Positions 10,300 through 19,762 of a stretch of DNA of 64,000 nucleotides are shown here, in pieces. The notes under the pieces are model-generated. The model was not told the DNA's origin, ran no database searches, and saw only the letters and a program-made list of their open reading frames with translations. Both the position numbers and the translations under genes were made by a program. The stretch spans positions 28,316 to 92,315 of the forward strand of contig NZ_LMTS01000173.1 of the NCBI RefSeq assembly GCF_001541225.1, in the 5' to 3' direction. Source of the stretch: Variovorax sp. WDL1 (GTDB lineage Bacteria; Pseudomonadota; Gammaproteobacteria; Burkholderiales; Burkholderiaceae_C). Within the stretch, counting starts at the first letter, position 1; each line of letters starts with the position of its first letter.

Positions 10300-11444
10300 G
10301 CGACGTGGCGCGAATAGCCTATATCGACCACTCGTTTCACCGAACCACCCGCTCCACCGAATTCCTTCCGGAGGTCCTGCAGCGTCACGGCCATGTGGTC
10401 GAGCATTTTTGGGACGATGCCTGGCAGGGCGGCCAGCCCGTGGCCTGGAGCGAGGTCGCCGCGCATGACGTGGTGATCATGTTCCAGTCCTTCTGCCGGC
10501 CGAATAGTCCGTATTTCAGGCAGTCGCACCCGAACGTCATCTACATCCCCATGCTCGACCAGTTCGGCCTCTGGCAGGGGCCGCTCTACAACCTGTCGGC
10601 GTTCTGGGAGCCCTTCCAAGGGTCGAAGGTGCTCAATTTCTCGAATGCGTTGCAGTCGATGACAACGGCCTTCGGCATCGTGAGCCACTTCGCTCGCTAC
10701 TACCAGCCCGTCACGGCCTCGCCTCCCCCTGCACGCGATGGCCTGCATGGGTTCTTCTGGCTGCGTCGTGAACTGCAGTTGCCCTGGAAGACCATTCGCC
10801 GGCTCATCGAGGACGTGCGCTTCGACAGCTTCCACATCCACCTCGCGACCGATCCCGGCACGGCCGCGCCGCAGTTGCCTTCCGCGGAAGACATCGGCAG
10901 GCACCGCATCACGACATCCACGTGGTTCGAGCACAAGAAGGATCTCCACGCGCTGATGGAACGCGCGAACGTCTATTTCGCGCCGCGCGCGGAAGAGGGG
11001 ATCGGGCAGTCGTTCCTGGAGGCCATGGGCCGAGGCCAATGTGTGGTGGCGCCCAATCAGGGCACCATGAACGAATACATCTTGCCGGGTTTCAATGGCT
11101 TGCTCTTCGACATCCTGGATCCGCAGCCGCTCGACTTCTCCGACGTGACCCGATTGGGCGCGCGGGCCAGGGAAAGCACGATCGCTGGCCGCGCCGCATG
11201 GGAGAGAGCAGAGGACGAGCTCGTGCGTTTTATCCTCACCCCCAGCGAGGCGCTCTATGTCGGCCGCTATCAGCATGCGTTCAAGGGCATGCCGTCTGAT
11301 GCGCAGCCCGCCGTCCATCCCTCGGCCTCTGCGTCCTGGGTCGCCCGCTTGCGCGCGTTCTCCCAGCGCCACGCCCTCTTTCGCTCGACGCGCGCCATCT
11401 GGCATCCCGTGGTTCGGCTGGCCCGGCAGTTGCTGGGTCGCTGA
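10296..11444 (+). CDS. Putative glycosyltransferase (GT-B, group 1-like)
   Basis: A 382-residue protein with a weak but recognisable GT-B C-terminal half: FAPRAEEGIGQSFLEAMGRGQCVVAPNQGTMNEYI (about residues 228-262) matches the donor-binding E-x7-E pattern of group 1 enzymes. The N-terminal half (IAYIDHSFHRTTRSTEF) is unusual and unlike its neighbours. ATG is the start, overlapping the TGA of the upstream severed tail, so translation probably depended on upstream ribosomes. If that coupling is now broken by the amber codon, expression of this gene may be reduced. Acceptor and donor are unknown. Confidence 0.7.
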   Translation: MSDVARIAYIDHSFHRTTRSTEFLPEVLQRHGHVVEHFWDDAWQGGQPVAWSEVAAHDVVIMFQSFCRPNSPYFRQSHPNVIYIPMLDQFGLWQGPLYNLSAFWEPFQGSKVLNFSNALQSMTTAFGIVSHFARYYQPVTASPPPARDGLHGFFWLRRELQLPWKTIRRLIEDVRFDSFHIHLATDPGTAAPQLPSAEDIGRHRITTSTWFEHKKDLHALMERANVYFAPRAEEGIGQSFLEAMGRGQCVVAPNQGTMNEYILPGFNGLLFDILDPQPLDFSDVTRLGARARESTIAGRAAWERAEDELVRFILTPSEALYVGRYQHAFKGMPSDAQPAVHPSASASWVARLRAFSQRHALFRSTRAIWHPVVRLARQLLGR

Positions 11445-11499
11445 CCCATGGCATTGCGTTACCCTTCATCGCATTCACTGCGAAGCTCATGAGGTCTCT

Positions 11500-12456
11500 A
11501 TGGAAAAGAAGAAAGTATTCGTCGCAGGCCATCGTGGTCTCGTCGGTACGGCAACGGTACAGGCGCTGAAGAACAGGCCTGACTACGAAGTGGTGACGCG
11601 CACCCGCACCGAACTCGATCTTGAAGACCGCGCTGCCACGCGGCACTTCTTTCTCGAGCACCGGCCGGACTACGTGGTCATGTGCGCCGCCAAGGTCGGC
11701 GGCATCCTCGCGAACTCGAATTTCCCGGTCGACTTCCTGCACAACAACCTGCGCATCCAGCTCAATGTCTTCGACGCGGCCCACGAAGCGGGGATCGATC
11801 GGATGATCTTCCTCGGCTCGTCGTGCATCTACCCGCGCGACTGCCCCCAGCCCATCAAGGAGGAATACCTGCTGACCGGGCCGCTGGAAGCCACCAACCG
11901 CCCCTATGCGCTGGCCAAGATCGCCGGTGTGGAGTCATGCTGGGCCTTCAATCGCCAGTACGGCACGCGCTATCTGGCGGCCATGCCGACCAACATGTAC
12001 GGCCCGGGTGACAACTACCACCCCGAGCACTCGCATGTGCTGCCCGCGCTGATCCGCCGCTTCCATGAGGCAAAGATCAAGGGCGATCCGGAGGTGGTCG
12101 TCTGGGGCTCAGGCACGCCCCGGAGGGAATTCATGTACTCCTCCGACCTCGGGGAAGCGATCCTGTTCCTGCTGGAGCTCCCCGAGGAGCGTTTCGCCGA
12201 GCTCACCCGTGCGGAGGTGACGCCCTTGATCAATATCGGCGTGGGCGAGGACGTGACCATCCGGGAGGTGGCCGAGCGCGTGAAGGCGACCGTCGGCTAT
12301 GAGGGTGAACTCAAGCTCGATGCCACCAAGCCCGATGGCACGCCGCGCAAGCTGATGGACGTCAGCCGGCTTCTCACGCTCGGATGGAAGCCTCGTACAC
12401 CGCTCGATATCGGTCTCAAGAATGCCTACAGCGATTTTCTCCAGCGCCATGCCTGA
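11500..12456 (+). CDS. fcl: GDP-L-fucose synthase (epimerase/reductase)
   Basis: Epimerises and reduces GDP-4-keto-6-deoxy-D-mannose to GDP-L-fucose using NADPH, completing the route begun by gmd. The 318-residue protein opens MEKKKVFVAGHRGLVG with the Rossmann GxxGxxG. It also has LGSSCIYPRDCPQPIKE, containing the SDR serine, and a YALAK active-site Tyr/Lys, plus the family motif PTNMYGPGDNYHPE. The ATG at 11500 follows GAGG at a good distance. Its TGA lies inside the start of the following glycosyltransferase, with an 8-base overlap. Confidence 0.95.
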   Translation: MEKKKVFVAGHRGLVGTATVQALKNRPDYEVVTRTRTELDLEDRAATRHFFLEHRPDYVVMCAAKVGGILANSNFPVDFLHNNLRIQLNVFDAAHEAGIDRMIFLGSSCIYPRDCPQPIKEEYLLTGPLEATNRPYALAKIAGVESCWAFNRQYGTRYLAAMPTNMYGPGDNYHPEHSHVLPALIRRFHEAKIKGDPEVVVWGSGTPRREFMYSSDLGEAILFLLELPEERFAELTRAEVTPLINIGVGEDVTIREVAERVKATVGYEGELKLDATKPDGTPRKLMDVSRLLTLGWKPRTPLDIGLKNAYSDFLQRHA

Positions 12457-14596
12457 ACGCTCCTTGCGGCGCTACGCGAGGCGCGTCGCCAAGGGCGCCT
12501 GGTGGCTTGTCACGCCTTGGCGCATGCCCGAGCGGCTGGAATTCCTGCGCCGGCGCGCGGCGGCGCAGGCGCGCGCGACCGCGTTCGCGATCCTGGTCGA
12601 GTCCGAGCGGGAGCGGCTTGCGCTGCGCGAGCGTGGAATGCCGGTGCCGCCGGTTCCGCCGCTCAATCTCTTCGACGATGCCGCGGCGCGGCAGGCCGCC
12701 GGCCTGCCGTCGCGCAGTGTTCCGTGGGATCCTGTCGCACCCCAGGACGTGACGGACCGCTGGTCGGCCGCTCGCCTCCTGATCGACCTGTGGCGTCAAC
12801 GCGCCGATCTCCGTGCGCGCTTCCCGCTGGCCCTGGAGCGCGGGCGCCAGGCCGGATTCGCGCAGTGGCTGCGCAGCGAAGGTGCTGTACAGCTGGGGCT
12901 GAGCGATGCGGCCTCAAAGCTGGTGCTCGATGCGTTGGAGGCAGGGCTGGCCGATTCCGCACGCCAGACCTTTCTCGCGAATCCCATGCTGGCCTCCGTG
13001 TTGCCGCATGGCTTGACGCCGGCCGGCATGCCACGCCTTTTTAGATGGCTCGTGCACCACGGCGAGAGCGAAGCCGGCTTGCGGCCGGAAGCGCTCTGGT
13101 GGCTCCTTCTCCAAGCGGCCCAGAACCCGGTGCGCGAGCTGATGCTGGCCTATGCTTTCACGCCTGCATGGCAGGAACTGCACCCCGACGGCCTGACGGT
13201 CTTTGGCCGGGAGGCCTTCTGCGCCTGGTTCGCTGCGGAATACGGTGCCTCGGGCTCGTGGGTCGATGCTTCGACCTGGCCGGACTGGGAAAAGCCGGCC
13301 ATCCAGATCCGAAACGCCTACTGGGCGCGAAGTGCGTGGCGCGTCGCACATCCCGAGGCCCTGGCCGACGAAGAGCGTGCGCGCGCGCTTCTGGCCTGGC
13401 TGTCGTCGCCGGCGGCCGACGTGTCCGACGCGGCTCGCGCCTGGTGCCGGAGACTCGATGTGTCGTCGGTCGCCCGCGAACTCGCGCAGCCCGGCGTCAA
13501 CATGATCGGGCACTTCTGCTATGCCTCGGGCCTGCGGGTTTCGGCCGAATCCATGGTCCAGTCCATGGGGCGCGTCGGTGTATCGGTCTCGCTGCGCGAC
13601 GTGTGGACCGACGCCAAGGACGACCCACATCACGTCGACTTTCACGGCATGGAGGTCCACGACGTCACCATCATCCACACCCAGCCCGAACCCTTCTTCG
13701 ACGAGGCGTATCGGCGCGCCCACCTGTTCGAGCGCAGCCCCCGAACCTATCGCATCGGCTACTGGTACTGGGAGTTCGACTCCATCCCCGATTCATGGGT
13801 CGGGCATGCCGAGAAGGTCGACGAAGTGTGGGCCGCGACCGAGTTCGTCGCCCGCGGACTGCGGGAGCGGCTTTCCGTTCCGGTTCGCACCCTGTTCCCC
13901 GGCGTCAAGCTGGCGCCTTACGCGAGGCGCAGCAAGAGCTACTTCGGATTGGAGGAGAGCCCCTTCACCTTCCTCTTCACGTATCACATGATGAGCGTCA
14001 TGGAGCGCAAGAATCCGAAGGGGCTGATCTGCGCCTTCAAGCAGGCTTTCCGGCCGGACGAACCCGTGCGCCTGGTGCTCAAGAGCTCCTACGGCGAGCG
14101 CCATCCGGCGCAGATGCAGGAACTGCGCGACGCCGCCGCCGACGCCAACATCACGATCATCGACAAGGTCCTGAGTCCCGACGAAGTCCTCTCCCTCATG
14201 GACGCCTGCGACGCCTACGTCTCCCTCCACCGCAGCGAAGGCCTGGGCCTGACGATGGCCGAGGCCATGCTCATGGGCAAGCCGGTGATCGCCACCAACT
14301 TCTCCGGCAACGTGGACTTCATGGACGACAGCAACAGCCTGCTCGTCCCCTACAAGCTGGTGAAGCTGGGCAAGCCGATTCCGCCCTACGACGCGGACTT
14401 GGAGTGGGCCGAACCGTCGATCGAGCACGCTGCGCAGCTCATGCGCCGCGTCTACGACAACCAGGCCTGGGCGCGGGAGATGGGGGCGCGTGGCAAGGCG
14501 AGCGCCGAAGCCAACCTGTCGCTGGACGCCGCCGGCCGCCGGATCGCCGCCCGCCTCGAGGAGATCAAGTCGTTGCGGCGGCGAGCGGCAGGCTGA
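12449..14596 (+). CDS. Glycosyltransferase family 4 with N-terminal accessory module
   Basis: A 715-residue protein. The N-terminal 250 residues are not catalytic: they match the C-terminal module of the FkbM protein at 3239 (RVAKGAWWLVTPWRMPERL, DVTDR, RARFPLAL, GLSDAA, PHGLTPAGM). Residues about 350-700 form a GT-B family 4 domain, beginning NMIGHFCYASGLR, with IGYWYWEFDS and SLHRSEGLGLTMAEAMLMGKPVI as the donor-site signature. The ATG at 12449 overlaps the fcl stop, so it is probably coupled. Its last 32 bases overlap the convergent ABC ATPase gene. Confidence 0.85.
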   Translation: MPERSLRRYARRVAKGAWWLVTPWRMPERLEFLRRRAAAQARATAFAILVESERERLALRERGMPVPPVPPLNLFDDAAARQAAGLPSRSVPWDPVAPQDVTDRWSAARLLIDLWRQRADLRARFPLALERGRQAGFAQWLRSEGAVQLGLSDAASKLVLDALEAGLADSARQTFLANPMLASVLPHGLTPAGMPRLFRWLVHHGESEAGLRPEALWWLLLQAAQNPVRELMLAYAFTPAWQELHPDGLTVFGREAFCAWFAAEYGASGSWVDASTWPDWEKPAIQIRNAYWARSAWRVAHPEALADEERARALLAWLSSPAADVSDAARAWCRRLDVSSVARELAQPGVNMIGHFCYASGLRVSAESMVQSMGRVGVSVSLRDVWTDAKDDPHHVDFHGMEVHDVTIIHTQPEPFFDEAYRRAHLFERSPRTYRIGYWYWEFDSIPDSWVGHAEKVDEVWAATEFVARGLRERLSVPVRTLFPGVKLAPYARRSKSYFGLEESPFTFLFTYHMMSVMERKNPKGLICAFKQAFRPDEPVRLVLKSSYGERHPAQMQELRDAAADANITIIDKVLSPDEVLSLMDACDAYVSLHRSEGLGLTMAEAMLMGKPVIATNFSGNVDFMDDSNSLLVPYKLVKLGKPIPPYDADLEWAEPSIEHAAQLMRRVYDNQAWAREMGARGKASAEANLSLDAAGRRIAARLEEIKSLRRRAAG

Positions 14597-15311
14597 CGGG
14601 GTCGCTCGAAGACCGGTCGACGATCCGCCCGTGCTCCAGGTGGATCACCCGGTTGCACTCCTTCGCGATCAGGTCGGGGGAGTGCGATGCCAGCACCAGG
14701 ATGCCGGACTTGGCCACCACGTCCTTCATCCGCTGCTCGGCCTTCTCGGTGAACTCGGCGTCGCCCACCGAGAGCCACTCGTCCATCAGCAGGATGTCGG
14801 CCTGGACGCTGGTCGAGATAGAGAAGGCCAGGCGCATCAGCATGCCGGTGGAATAGGTGCGCACCGGCATGTTGACGTATTCGCCCAGCCCGCTGAACTC
14901 GCAGATCTCGGGCGTGAGCGCATCGATCTGCTTCTTGCTCATTCCCATCACCAGTCCGCGCAGCATGATGTTCTCGATGCCTGTGGCATCGTGCTCGATG
15001 CCGAGCGCCGGATCGATCAGGCTGGAGACGGTGCCCTGGCGGACGAATTCCCCCGCGGAAGGCTCGTAGACGCCGGCCAGCGTGCGCAGCAAGGTCGACT
15101 TGCCCGCGCCGTTGTGGCCCACCAGGCCGAGGCGATCGCCGCTCTTGAGCTCCAGGTTGATGTTGCTCAGCGCCTGTACCACATTGACGCCGGTTTCCTT
15201 GCCGAAGCGGCCGCCGGTGACGGAGGCGGCCAGCGTCTTCTTCAACGATGCGGCGCCCGCGCCGTAGATGGGGAAGTTGACCGAGACGTTCTTGAGGGAG
15301 ATGGAAGCCAT
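14565..15311 (-). CDS. Polysaccharide ABC exporter, ATPase subunit (Wzt/KpsT-like)
   Basis: The ATPase that drives export of a finished polysaccharide across the inner membrane. At 248 residues it has Walker A GHNGAGKST (65-73), a signature YSTGM in place of the usual LSGGQ, as is common in this subfamily, and Walker B ILLMDEW. It lacks the C-terminal carbohydrate-binding domain of O-antigen Wzt proteins. It is therefore closer to KpsT-like capsule exporters, or recognition of the chain end is done elsewhere. It lies seven bases after the permease gene in one operon with manC. Confidence 0.9.
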   Translation of the reverse strand: MASISLKNVSVNFPIYGAGAASLKKTLAASVTGGRFGKETGVNVVQALSNINLELKSGDRLGLVGHNGAGKSTLLRTLAGVYEPSAGEFVRQGTVSSLIDPALGIEHDATGIENIMLRGLVMGMSKKQIDALTPEICEFSGLGEYVNMPVRTYSTGMLMRLAFSISTSVQADILLMDEWLSVGDAEFTEKAEQRMKDVVAKSGILVLASHSPDLIAKECNRVIHLEHGRIVDRSSSDPVSLPLAAATT

Positions 15312-15318
15312 TGTTTGT

Positions 15319-16122
15319 TCAGAGCCAGTAGACGACGCGGCGGCGGTACTTTGCGAACAGCAGGCCCGACACGACCACGCTCACCACTGTCCACCCCAGG
15401 ATGCCCCACCAGTTGTGGGAATCGGCAACGCCGCCCATCAGGGGGACGCGCAGCAGCTCGAGCATCTGCGCCAATGGGTTGTACAGGATGTACTGCGCGC
15501 GGCCGGGGAGGCTCTCCGGGAGCCAGAAGACCGGCGTCAGGAACATCAGCATCTGCATCACGCTGGTGACGATCTGGGTCACGTCGCGAAAGCGCGTGCA
15601 GATCAGGCCCAGCGCCAGTCCGAGGGCCTGGGCATTGATCAGCAGCAGCAGGAAGGCCGGTATGAAAAGCAGTGCCGACCAGGACAGCGAAATGCCGGCC
15701 CACAGCGCCACCGGCACGTAGAGCACGATCTGGTGCGCGAACTGGATCAGGTTGCGCGCCATGCTGCGCCAGACGAACAGGCTGATCGGGAAGTACCCCT
15801 GCTTCAGGTAGTTGCTGGAGCCGATGAAGGCATTGCAGGCGTCGGTCACCATGCTGGAGAAGAAGCTCCAGAAGATGATGCCCAGCGCGAGGTGGGGGAA
15901 GAACCTCGACAGCTCGGTGCCGAACAGCGAGCTGTACAGCGGCCCCATGCCGCCGATCATGGCCCCCATGCTGAGGGTCAGCCACAGCGGCCCGAGCATC
16001 GAGCGGCGGTAGCGCAGCACGATGTCGAACCAGGCCAGCGTCCACCAGATGTCGGTGCGGCGGGAGCCTTCCCACCAGTCGGACCACGCGCTGCGATGAA
16101 GATTGGAGTGTGCTTCGCTCAT
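15319..16122 (-). CDS. Polysaccharide ABC exporter, permease subunit (Wzm-like)
   Basis: The ABC-2 type membrane subunit that pairs with the adjacent ATPase to export a lipid-linked or chain-terminated polysaccharide. The 267-residue sequence has a cytoplasmic N-terminus and about six hydrophobic segments (for example MGAMIGGMGPLYSSLF and LLFIPAFLLLLINA). It ends with a basic C-terminal tail. The conserved ABC-2 region around RFRDVTQIV is present. The ATG overlaps the manC stop (ATGA), so the three genes are coupled. Confidence 0.9.
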   Translation of the reverse strand: MSEAHSNLHRSAWSDWWEGSRRTDIWWTLAWFDIVLRYRRSMLGPLWLTLSMGAMIGGMGPLYSSLFGTELSRFFPHLALGIIFWSFFSSMVTDACNAFIGSSNYLKQGYFPISLFVWRSMARNLIQFAHQIVLYVPVALWAGISLSWSALLFIPAFLLLLINAQALGLALGLICTRFRDVTQIVTSVMQMLMFLTPVFWLPESLPGRAQYILYNPLAQMLELLRVPLMGGVADSHNWWGILGWTVVSVVVSGLLFAKYRRRVVYWL

Positions 16123-17540
16123 ACGCGTCCGTAGGTGTCCACCAGGCGCACGATGTCGTCCTCGCCAAGGTAGCTACCGCACTGGACTTCGATGAGAACC
16201 AGTTCGTCCTGTCCGATGTTCGTCAAACGATGTTTTTCCTTGAGCGGGATATAGCGGTATTCGCCGGGCAGGGTCTTGTGCTCCACGTCGCCGATCTGGA
16301 CGATGGCGGTGCCCTGCACCACGACCCAGTGCTCCGCGCGCTGGTGGTGGTACTGCAGCGACAGGGCCTCGCCCGGCTTCACCGTGATGCGCTTGACCTT
16401 GTAGCCGTCTTCTTCCTTGAGCGATGCGTAGGTGCCCCAGGGGCGGTGGACCACGGCGGGCAACTGCACCGTCTCGTGGCTGCGCGCCTTGAGGATGTCC
16501 ACCACCTTCCTGACCTGCTGGGCGCTGTCCTTGTGGGCCACCAGCAGCGCATCGGGGGTGTCGATGATCACCAGGTCGTGCACGCCCAGCGCTGCGACGA
16601 TCTTGGGCCCATGGCTCTCGACCTGGATGTGGGTGCCGGTGGTGTCCACCGCCACGACGTGGTCGTCCGGAAAGGTGTTGCCGCTGGCATCGGCGGGCTG
16701 GGCCCTGGCGACCTCGGGCCATGAGCCCACGTCGTTCCAGGCAAACTTGGCGGGCACCACGCGCACGTTGTCTGCGCGCTCCATCACCGCGTAGTCGATG
16801 CTGATGTCCGGCTGCAGGCCGAAGGCGTGCAGGTCGAAATTGATCGCGTCGCCCTTCGCCTGCGCGCTTCCCATCGCGTGGCGGGCCGCGTCGAGCACTT
16901 CGGGTGCATGCGCCTCCAGCGCCGAGATGATGCCGGCCGCGGTGAAGCAGAACATGCCGCTGTTCCAGTAGTAGCGGCCGGTTGCCAGGTATTCCTGCGC
17001 AGTGGCCAGGTCCGGCTTCTCGACGAAGCGCTTGACGGGCTGGCTCTCGCGCGACACCCGCTCCACCTCCACGTAGCCGAATCCGGTCTCCGGCACGGTC
17101 GGCGCAATGCCGAACAGCACCAGCGCGCCCTGCTGGGCCAGCCGGAAGGCCTCGCTCGCGCTGGCGACGAAGGCTTCCACGTCGGGCACCAGGTGGTCGG
17201 CCGAGAGCACCAGCATCACCGTGTCGCCGCTGAACTGGCGCTCGCACTGCAGGGCCGCCAGCGCGATCGCCGGTGCCGTGTTGCGGCCCTTGGGCTCGAG
17301 CAGGTAGGTGGCCGACGGCGGATCGCTCATCTGGCGCAGCACGTCCTTGGTCAGGAACTGGTGATCCTTGTTGGTGACGACCATCAGGTCGCCGGTGCCG
17401 CAAGCCTGTCCGCGCTCGATGGCCTGCTGCAGCAGGGTGGAGCCGCCCAGCCTCATGAAGGGCTTCGGAAGCGCCTGCCTGGAAACTGGCCAGAGCCTGG
17501 AGCCGGACCCTCCCGAGAGCACCACAGAAAGCAATCGCAT
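16119..17540 (-). CDS. manC: Mannose-1-phosphate guanylyltransferase / mannose-6-phosphate isomerase
   Basis: Bifunctional enzyme that makes GDP-mannose, the precursor used by gmd. Residues 1 to about 290 are a nucleotidyltransferase domain with the LSGGSGSRLWPVSR pyrophosphorylase signature and a FVEKPD motif. Residues about 350-473 are a type II phosphomannose isomerase cupin (GEALSLQYHHQRAEHWVVV). The length of 473 is normal for the AlgA/ManC/CpsB family. The ATG follows AGAAGGACAAAA. It is the first gene of a three-gene leftward operon with the ABC exporter. The matching phosphomannomutase is not in this window. Confidence 0.95.
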   Translation of the reverse strand: MRLLSVVLSGGSGSRLWPVSRQALPKPFMRLGGSTLLQQAIERGQACGTGDLMVVTNKDHQFLTKDVLRQMSDPPSATYLLEPKGRNTAPAIALAALQCERQFSGDTVMLVLSADHLVPDVEAFVASASEAFRLAQQGALVLFGIAPTVPETGFGYVEVERVSRESQPVKRFVEKPDLATAQEYLATGRYYWNSGMFCFTAAGIISALEAHAPEVLDAARHAMGSAQAKGDAINFDLHAFGLQPDISIDYAVMERADNVRVVPAKFAWNDVGSWPEVARAQPADASGNTFPDDHVVAVDTTGTHIQVESHGPKIVAALGVHDLVIIDTPDALLVAHKDSAQQVRKVVDILKARSHETVQLPAVVHRPWGTYASLKEEDGYKVKRITVKPGEALSLQYHHQRAEHWVVVQGTAIVQIGDVEHKTLPGEYRYIPLKEKHRLTNIGQDELVLIEVQCGSYLGEDDIVRLVDTYGRV

Positions 17541-17706
17541 TTTTGTCCTTCTCTTTGAGAGCGGGCGATTTTACCGGCCGGAGCCGGGGCGCACCCTGTG
17601 GAACCGGGATGCGCGCAAGGGGCGCGCCACGTTGCGAAGATAATCACGCGCTGCGCCGCGACGCCACGTCGGCGACCGATCCGACCCAGCCCAAGACCGC
17701 GCTCGC

Positions 17707-19725
17707 ATGCCCCGACAGGAAGAACAGTCCCACCTTGCCCACCCGAAGTACCGACCGGACATCGACGGCCTGCGCGCCATCGCCGTGCTCTCGGTGGTGG
17801 GCTTCCATGCCTTTCCGCACTGGGTCAAGGGCGGCTTCATCGGCGTCGACATCTTCTTTGTCATTTCCGGTTACCTGATCTCCACGATCATCTTCGGCAG
17901 CCTGGCCGGCGAGGGCTTCAGCTATCGCGAGTTCTATGCCAGGCGCATCCGGCGCATCTTCCCGGCGCTGCTGGTGGTGATGGCCGCGACCTTCGCGTTC
18001 GGCTGGTATGCGTTGCTCGCCGACGAATTCCGCCAGTTGGGCAAGCATCTGCTGGCCAGCGCCGGTTTCGTGGTCAACCTGGCGCTGTGGAACGAGGCCG
18101 GCTACTTCGACACCAGCGCAGAGACCAAGCCGCTGCTGCACCTGTGGTCGCTGGCGGTGGAAGAGCAGTTCTACATCTTCTGGCCCGTGCTCCTCGGCCT
18201 GGCCTGGCGCTTCCGTGGCGGGCAGGGGCGCCACCTCGGCACCTGGATGTGGGTGGCGACCGGACTGTCCTTTCTTCTCAACGTCTACGCGGTGCAGCGC
18301 CACCCGACCGCGACCTTCTATTCGCCGCTGCCGCGCATGTGGGAGCTGGCGGCCGGCGCCTTGCTGGCCTGGAACGCGCTGCGACGCGAGCCGCACCGCA
18401 ACTGGTACAGGCGCGAGCTGCGCAGCGTGTCCGGCCTGCTGCTGATCGGGCTGGGACTGGTGCTGATCACCCGGGGCAAGTCCTTCCCGGGCTGGTGGGC
18501 GCTGCTGCCCGTCGTCGGGGCCTGCCTCTGCATCTCCGCGGGGCCGGGTGCCTGGCTCAACCGCCGACTGCTGGGGTCGCGCCCGATGGTGTGGGTGGGC
18601 CTGATCAGCTATCCGCTGTACCTGTGGCATTGGCCGCTCCTGGCCTACGCGCGGATCGTCGAGGGCGCCGAGCCCGATCGCACCACGCGCATCGCGGCCG
18701 TGGTCGCCTCGGTGCTGCTGGCCTGGCTCACCTATCGCTTCGTCGAGCTCCGGCTGCGCCGGCGCCGCAGTGAAGGCGTGGTCAAGGGCCTGGCCACGGG
18801 CATGGTGGCGGTGGCCATCATCGGCATGGTGCTGGTCGGGCGCCTGCTGCCGCCGCGCAACGACGATCCGGGCGTCCAGGCCATCGTCGCGGCCGGCGCC
18901 GACTGGGCCTACCCCGACGGCCTGAAGGAAACCAAGGTCAAGGGCGAGACCGTCTACACCATCGGCGAGGGCAAGGAGCGCGTGCTGCTGCTCGGCGACA
19001 GCCATGTCGAGCAGTTCGGCCCGCGCGCCGTCGAACTCGACCGCGTCGCGCCCGACGCGCTGAAGACCCTGTACTTCGGCACGCGCGGCGCCTGTCCGCC
19101 GGTGCCGCATCTCTTCGAGGACCGCGACCTGGCCTGCGGCCCGCGCCGCGACGAGCTGCTGAAGTTCGCCTTCAGCGACGACATCGACACGGTGGTGCTC
19201 GGCGCCTGCTGGACCTGCTATTTCGACATCGAGGAGACGACCCCGGGTTCCAGCGCGCCCCCGCCGCCGGACCACTACTACTTCCTCGACCTGCAGGGCC
19301 GCCACCTGCTGCGCGGCGGCGACGGCGTGGCGCGCTCGCTGGTGTCGCTGGAGACGCTGATCAGGCTGCTGCGGGCCGCGAACAAGAAGGTCTACCTGAT
19401 CCTCAATCCGCCGCTGAGCACCAACTTCGAGCCCCGGCTGCTGATCCACGGCAGCCGTCTCGGCACCATGACCGCCTCGACCTCACCCGTCTCGGCGCCC
19501 TTCCCGCCGACGCAGAAGCGCCTGCAGGAGCGGCTGCGCCAGCTGGCGCAGCGTGCGGGCGCCGTCGTGCTCGATCCGGCCCCCACGGTCTGCATCTCCG
19601 ACAGCCAGTGCATGCTGAGCGGCGAGGGCGGCGACCCCGTCTACAAGGACGGTGCCCACCTGCGCGCCGGGTTCGTGCGCAAGGCGGCGACCTTCCTCGA
19701 CCCCGCGCTCGTGTCGCCGCGATGA
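17707..19725 (+). CDS. Membrane O-acyltransferase (acyltransferase 3) with SGNH domain
   Basis: An OafA-type protein of 672 residues that would O-acetylate the exported glycan. The N-terminal part (about 15-400) is an integral-membrane acyltransferase-3 domain with about ten hydrophobic segments. It contains the catalytic-type DIDGLRAIAVLSVVGFH (His34) and the FARRIRRIFPAL motif variant YARRIRRIFPALL. The C-terminal part, probably periplasmic, is an SGNH hydrolase-like domain with GDSH at 430-433 and DGAH at 648-651. The gene starts 166 bases from divergent manC. Confidence 0.9.
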   Translation: MPRQEEQSHLAHPKYRPDIDGLRAIAVLSVVGFHAFPHWVKGGFIGVDIFFVISGYLISTIIFGSLAGEGFSYREFYARRIRRIFPALLVVMAATFAFGWYALLADEFRQLGKHLLASAGFVVNLALWNEAGYFDTSAETKPLLHLWSLAVEEQFYIFWPVLLGLAWRFRGGQGRHLGTWMWVATGLSFLLNVYAVQRHPTATFYSPLPRMWELAAGALLAWNALRREPHRNWYRRELRSVSGLLLIGLGLVLITRGKSFPGWWALLPVVGACLCISAGPGAWLNRRLLGSRPMVWVGLISYPLYLWHWPLLAYARIVEGAEPDRTTRIAAVVASVLLAWLTYRFVELRLRRRRSEGVVKGLATGMVAVAIIGMVLVGRLLPPRNDDPGVQAIVAAGADWAYPDGLKETKVKGETVYTIGEGKERVLLLGDSHVEQFGPRAVELDRVAPDALKTLYFGTRGACPPVPHLFEDRDLACGPRRDELLKFAFSDDIDTVVLGACWTCYFDIEETTPGSSAPPPPDHYYFLDLQGRHLLRGGDGVARSLVSLETLIRLLRAANKKVYLILNPPLSTNFEPRLLIHGSRLGTMTASTSPVSAPFPPTQKRLQERLRQLAQRAGAVVLDPAPTVCISDSQCMLSGEGGDPVYKDGAHLRAGFVRKAATFLDPALVSPR

Positions 19726-19762
19726 GCGACCCTGGAATCCGGAACATGAGAATTTGCCGCGC

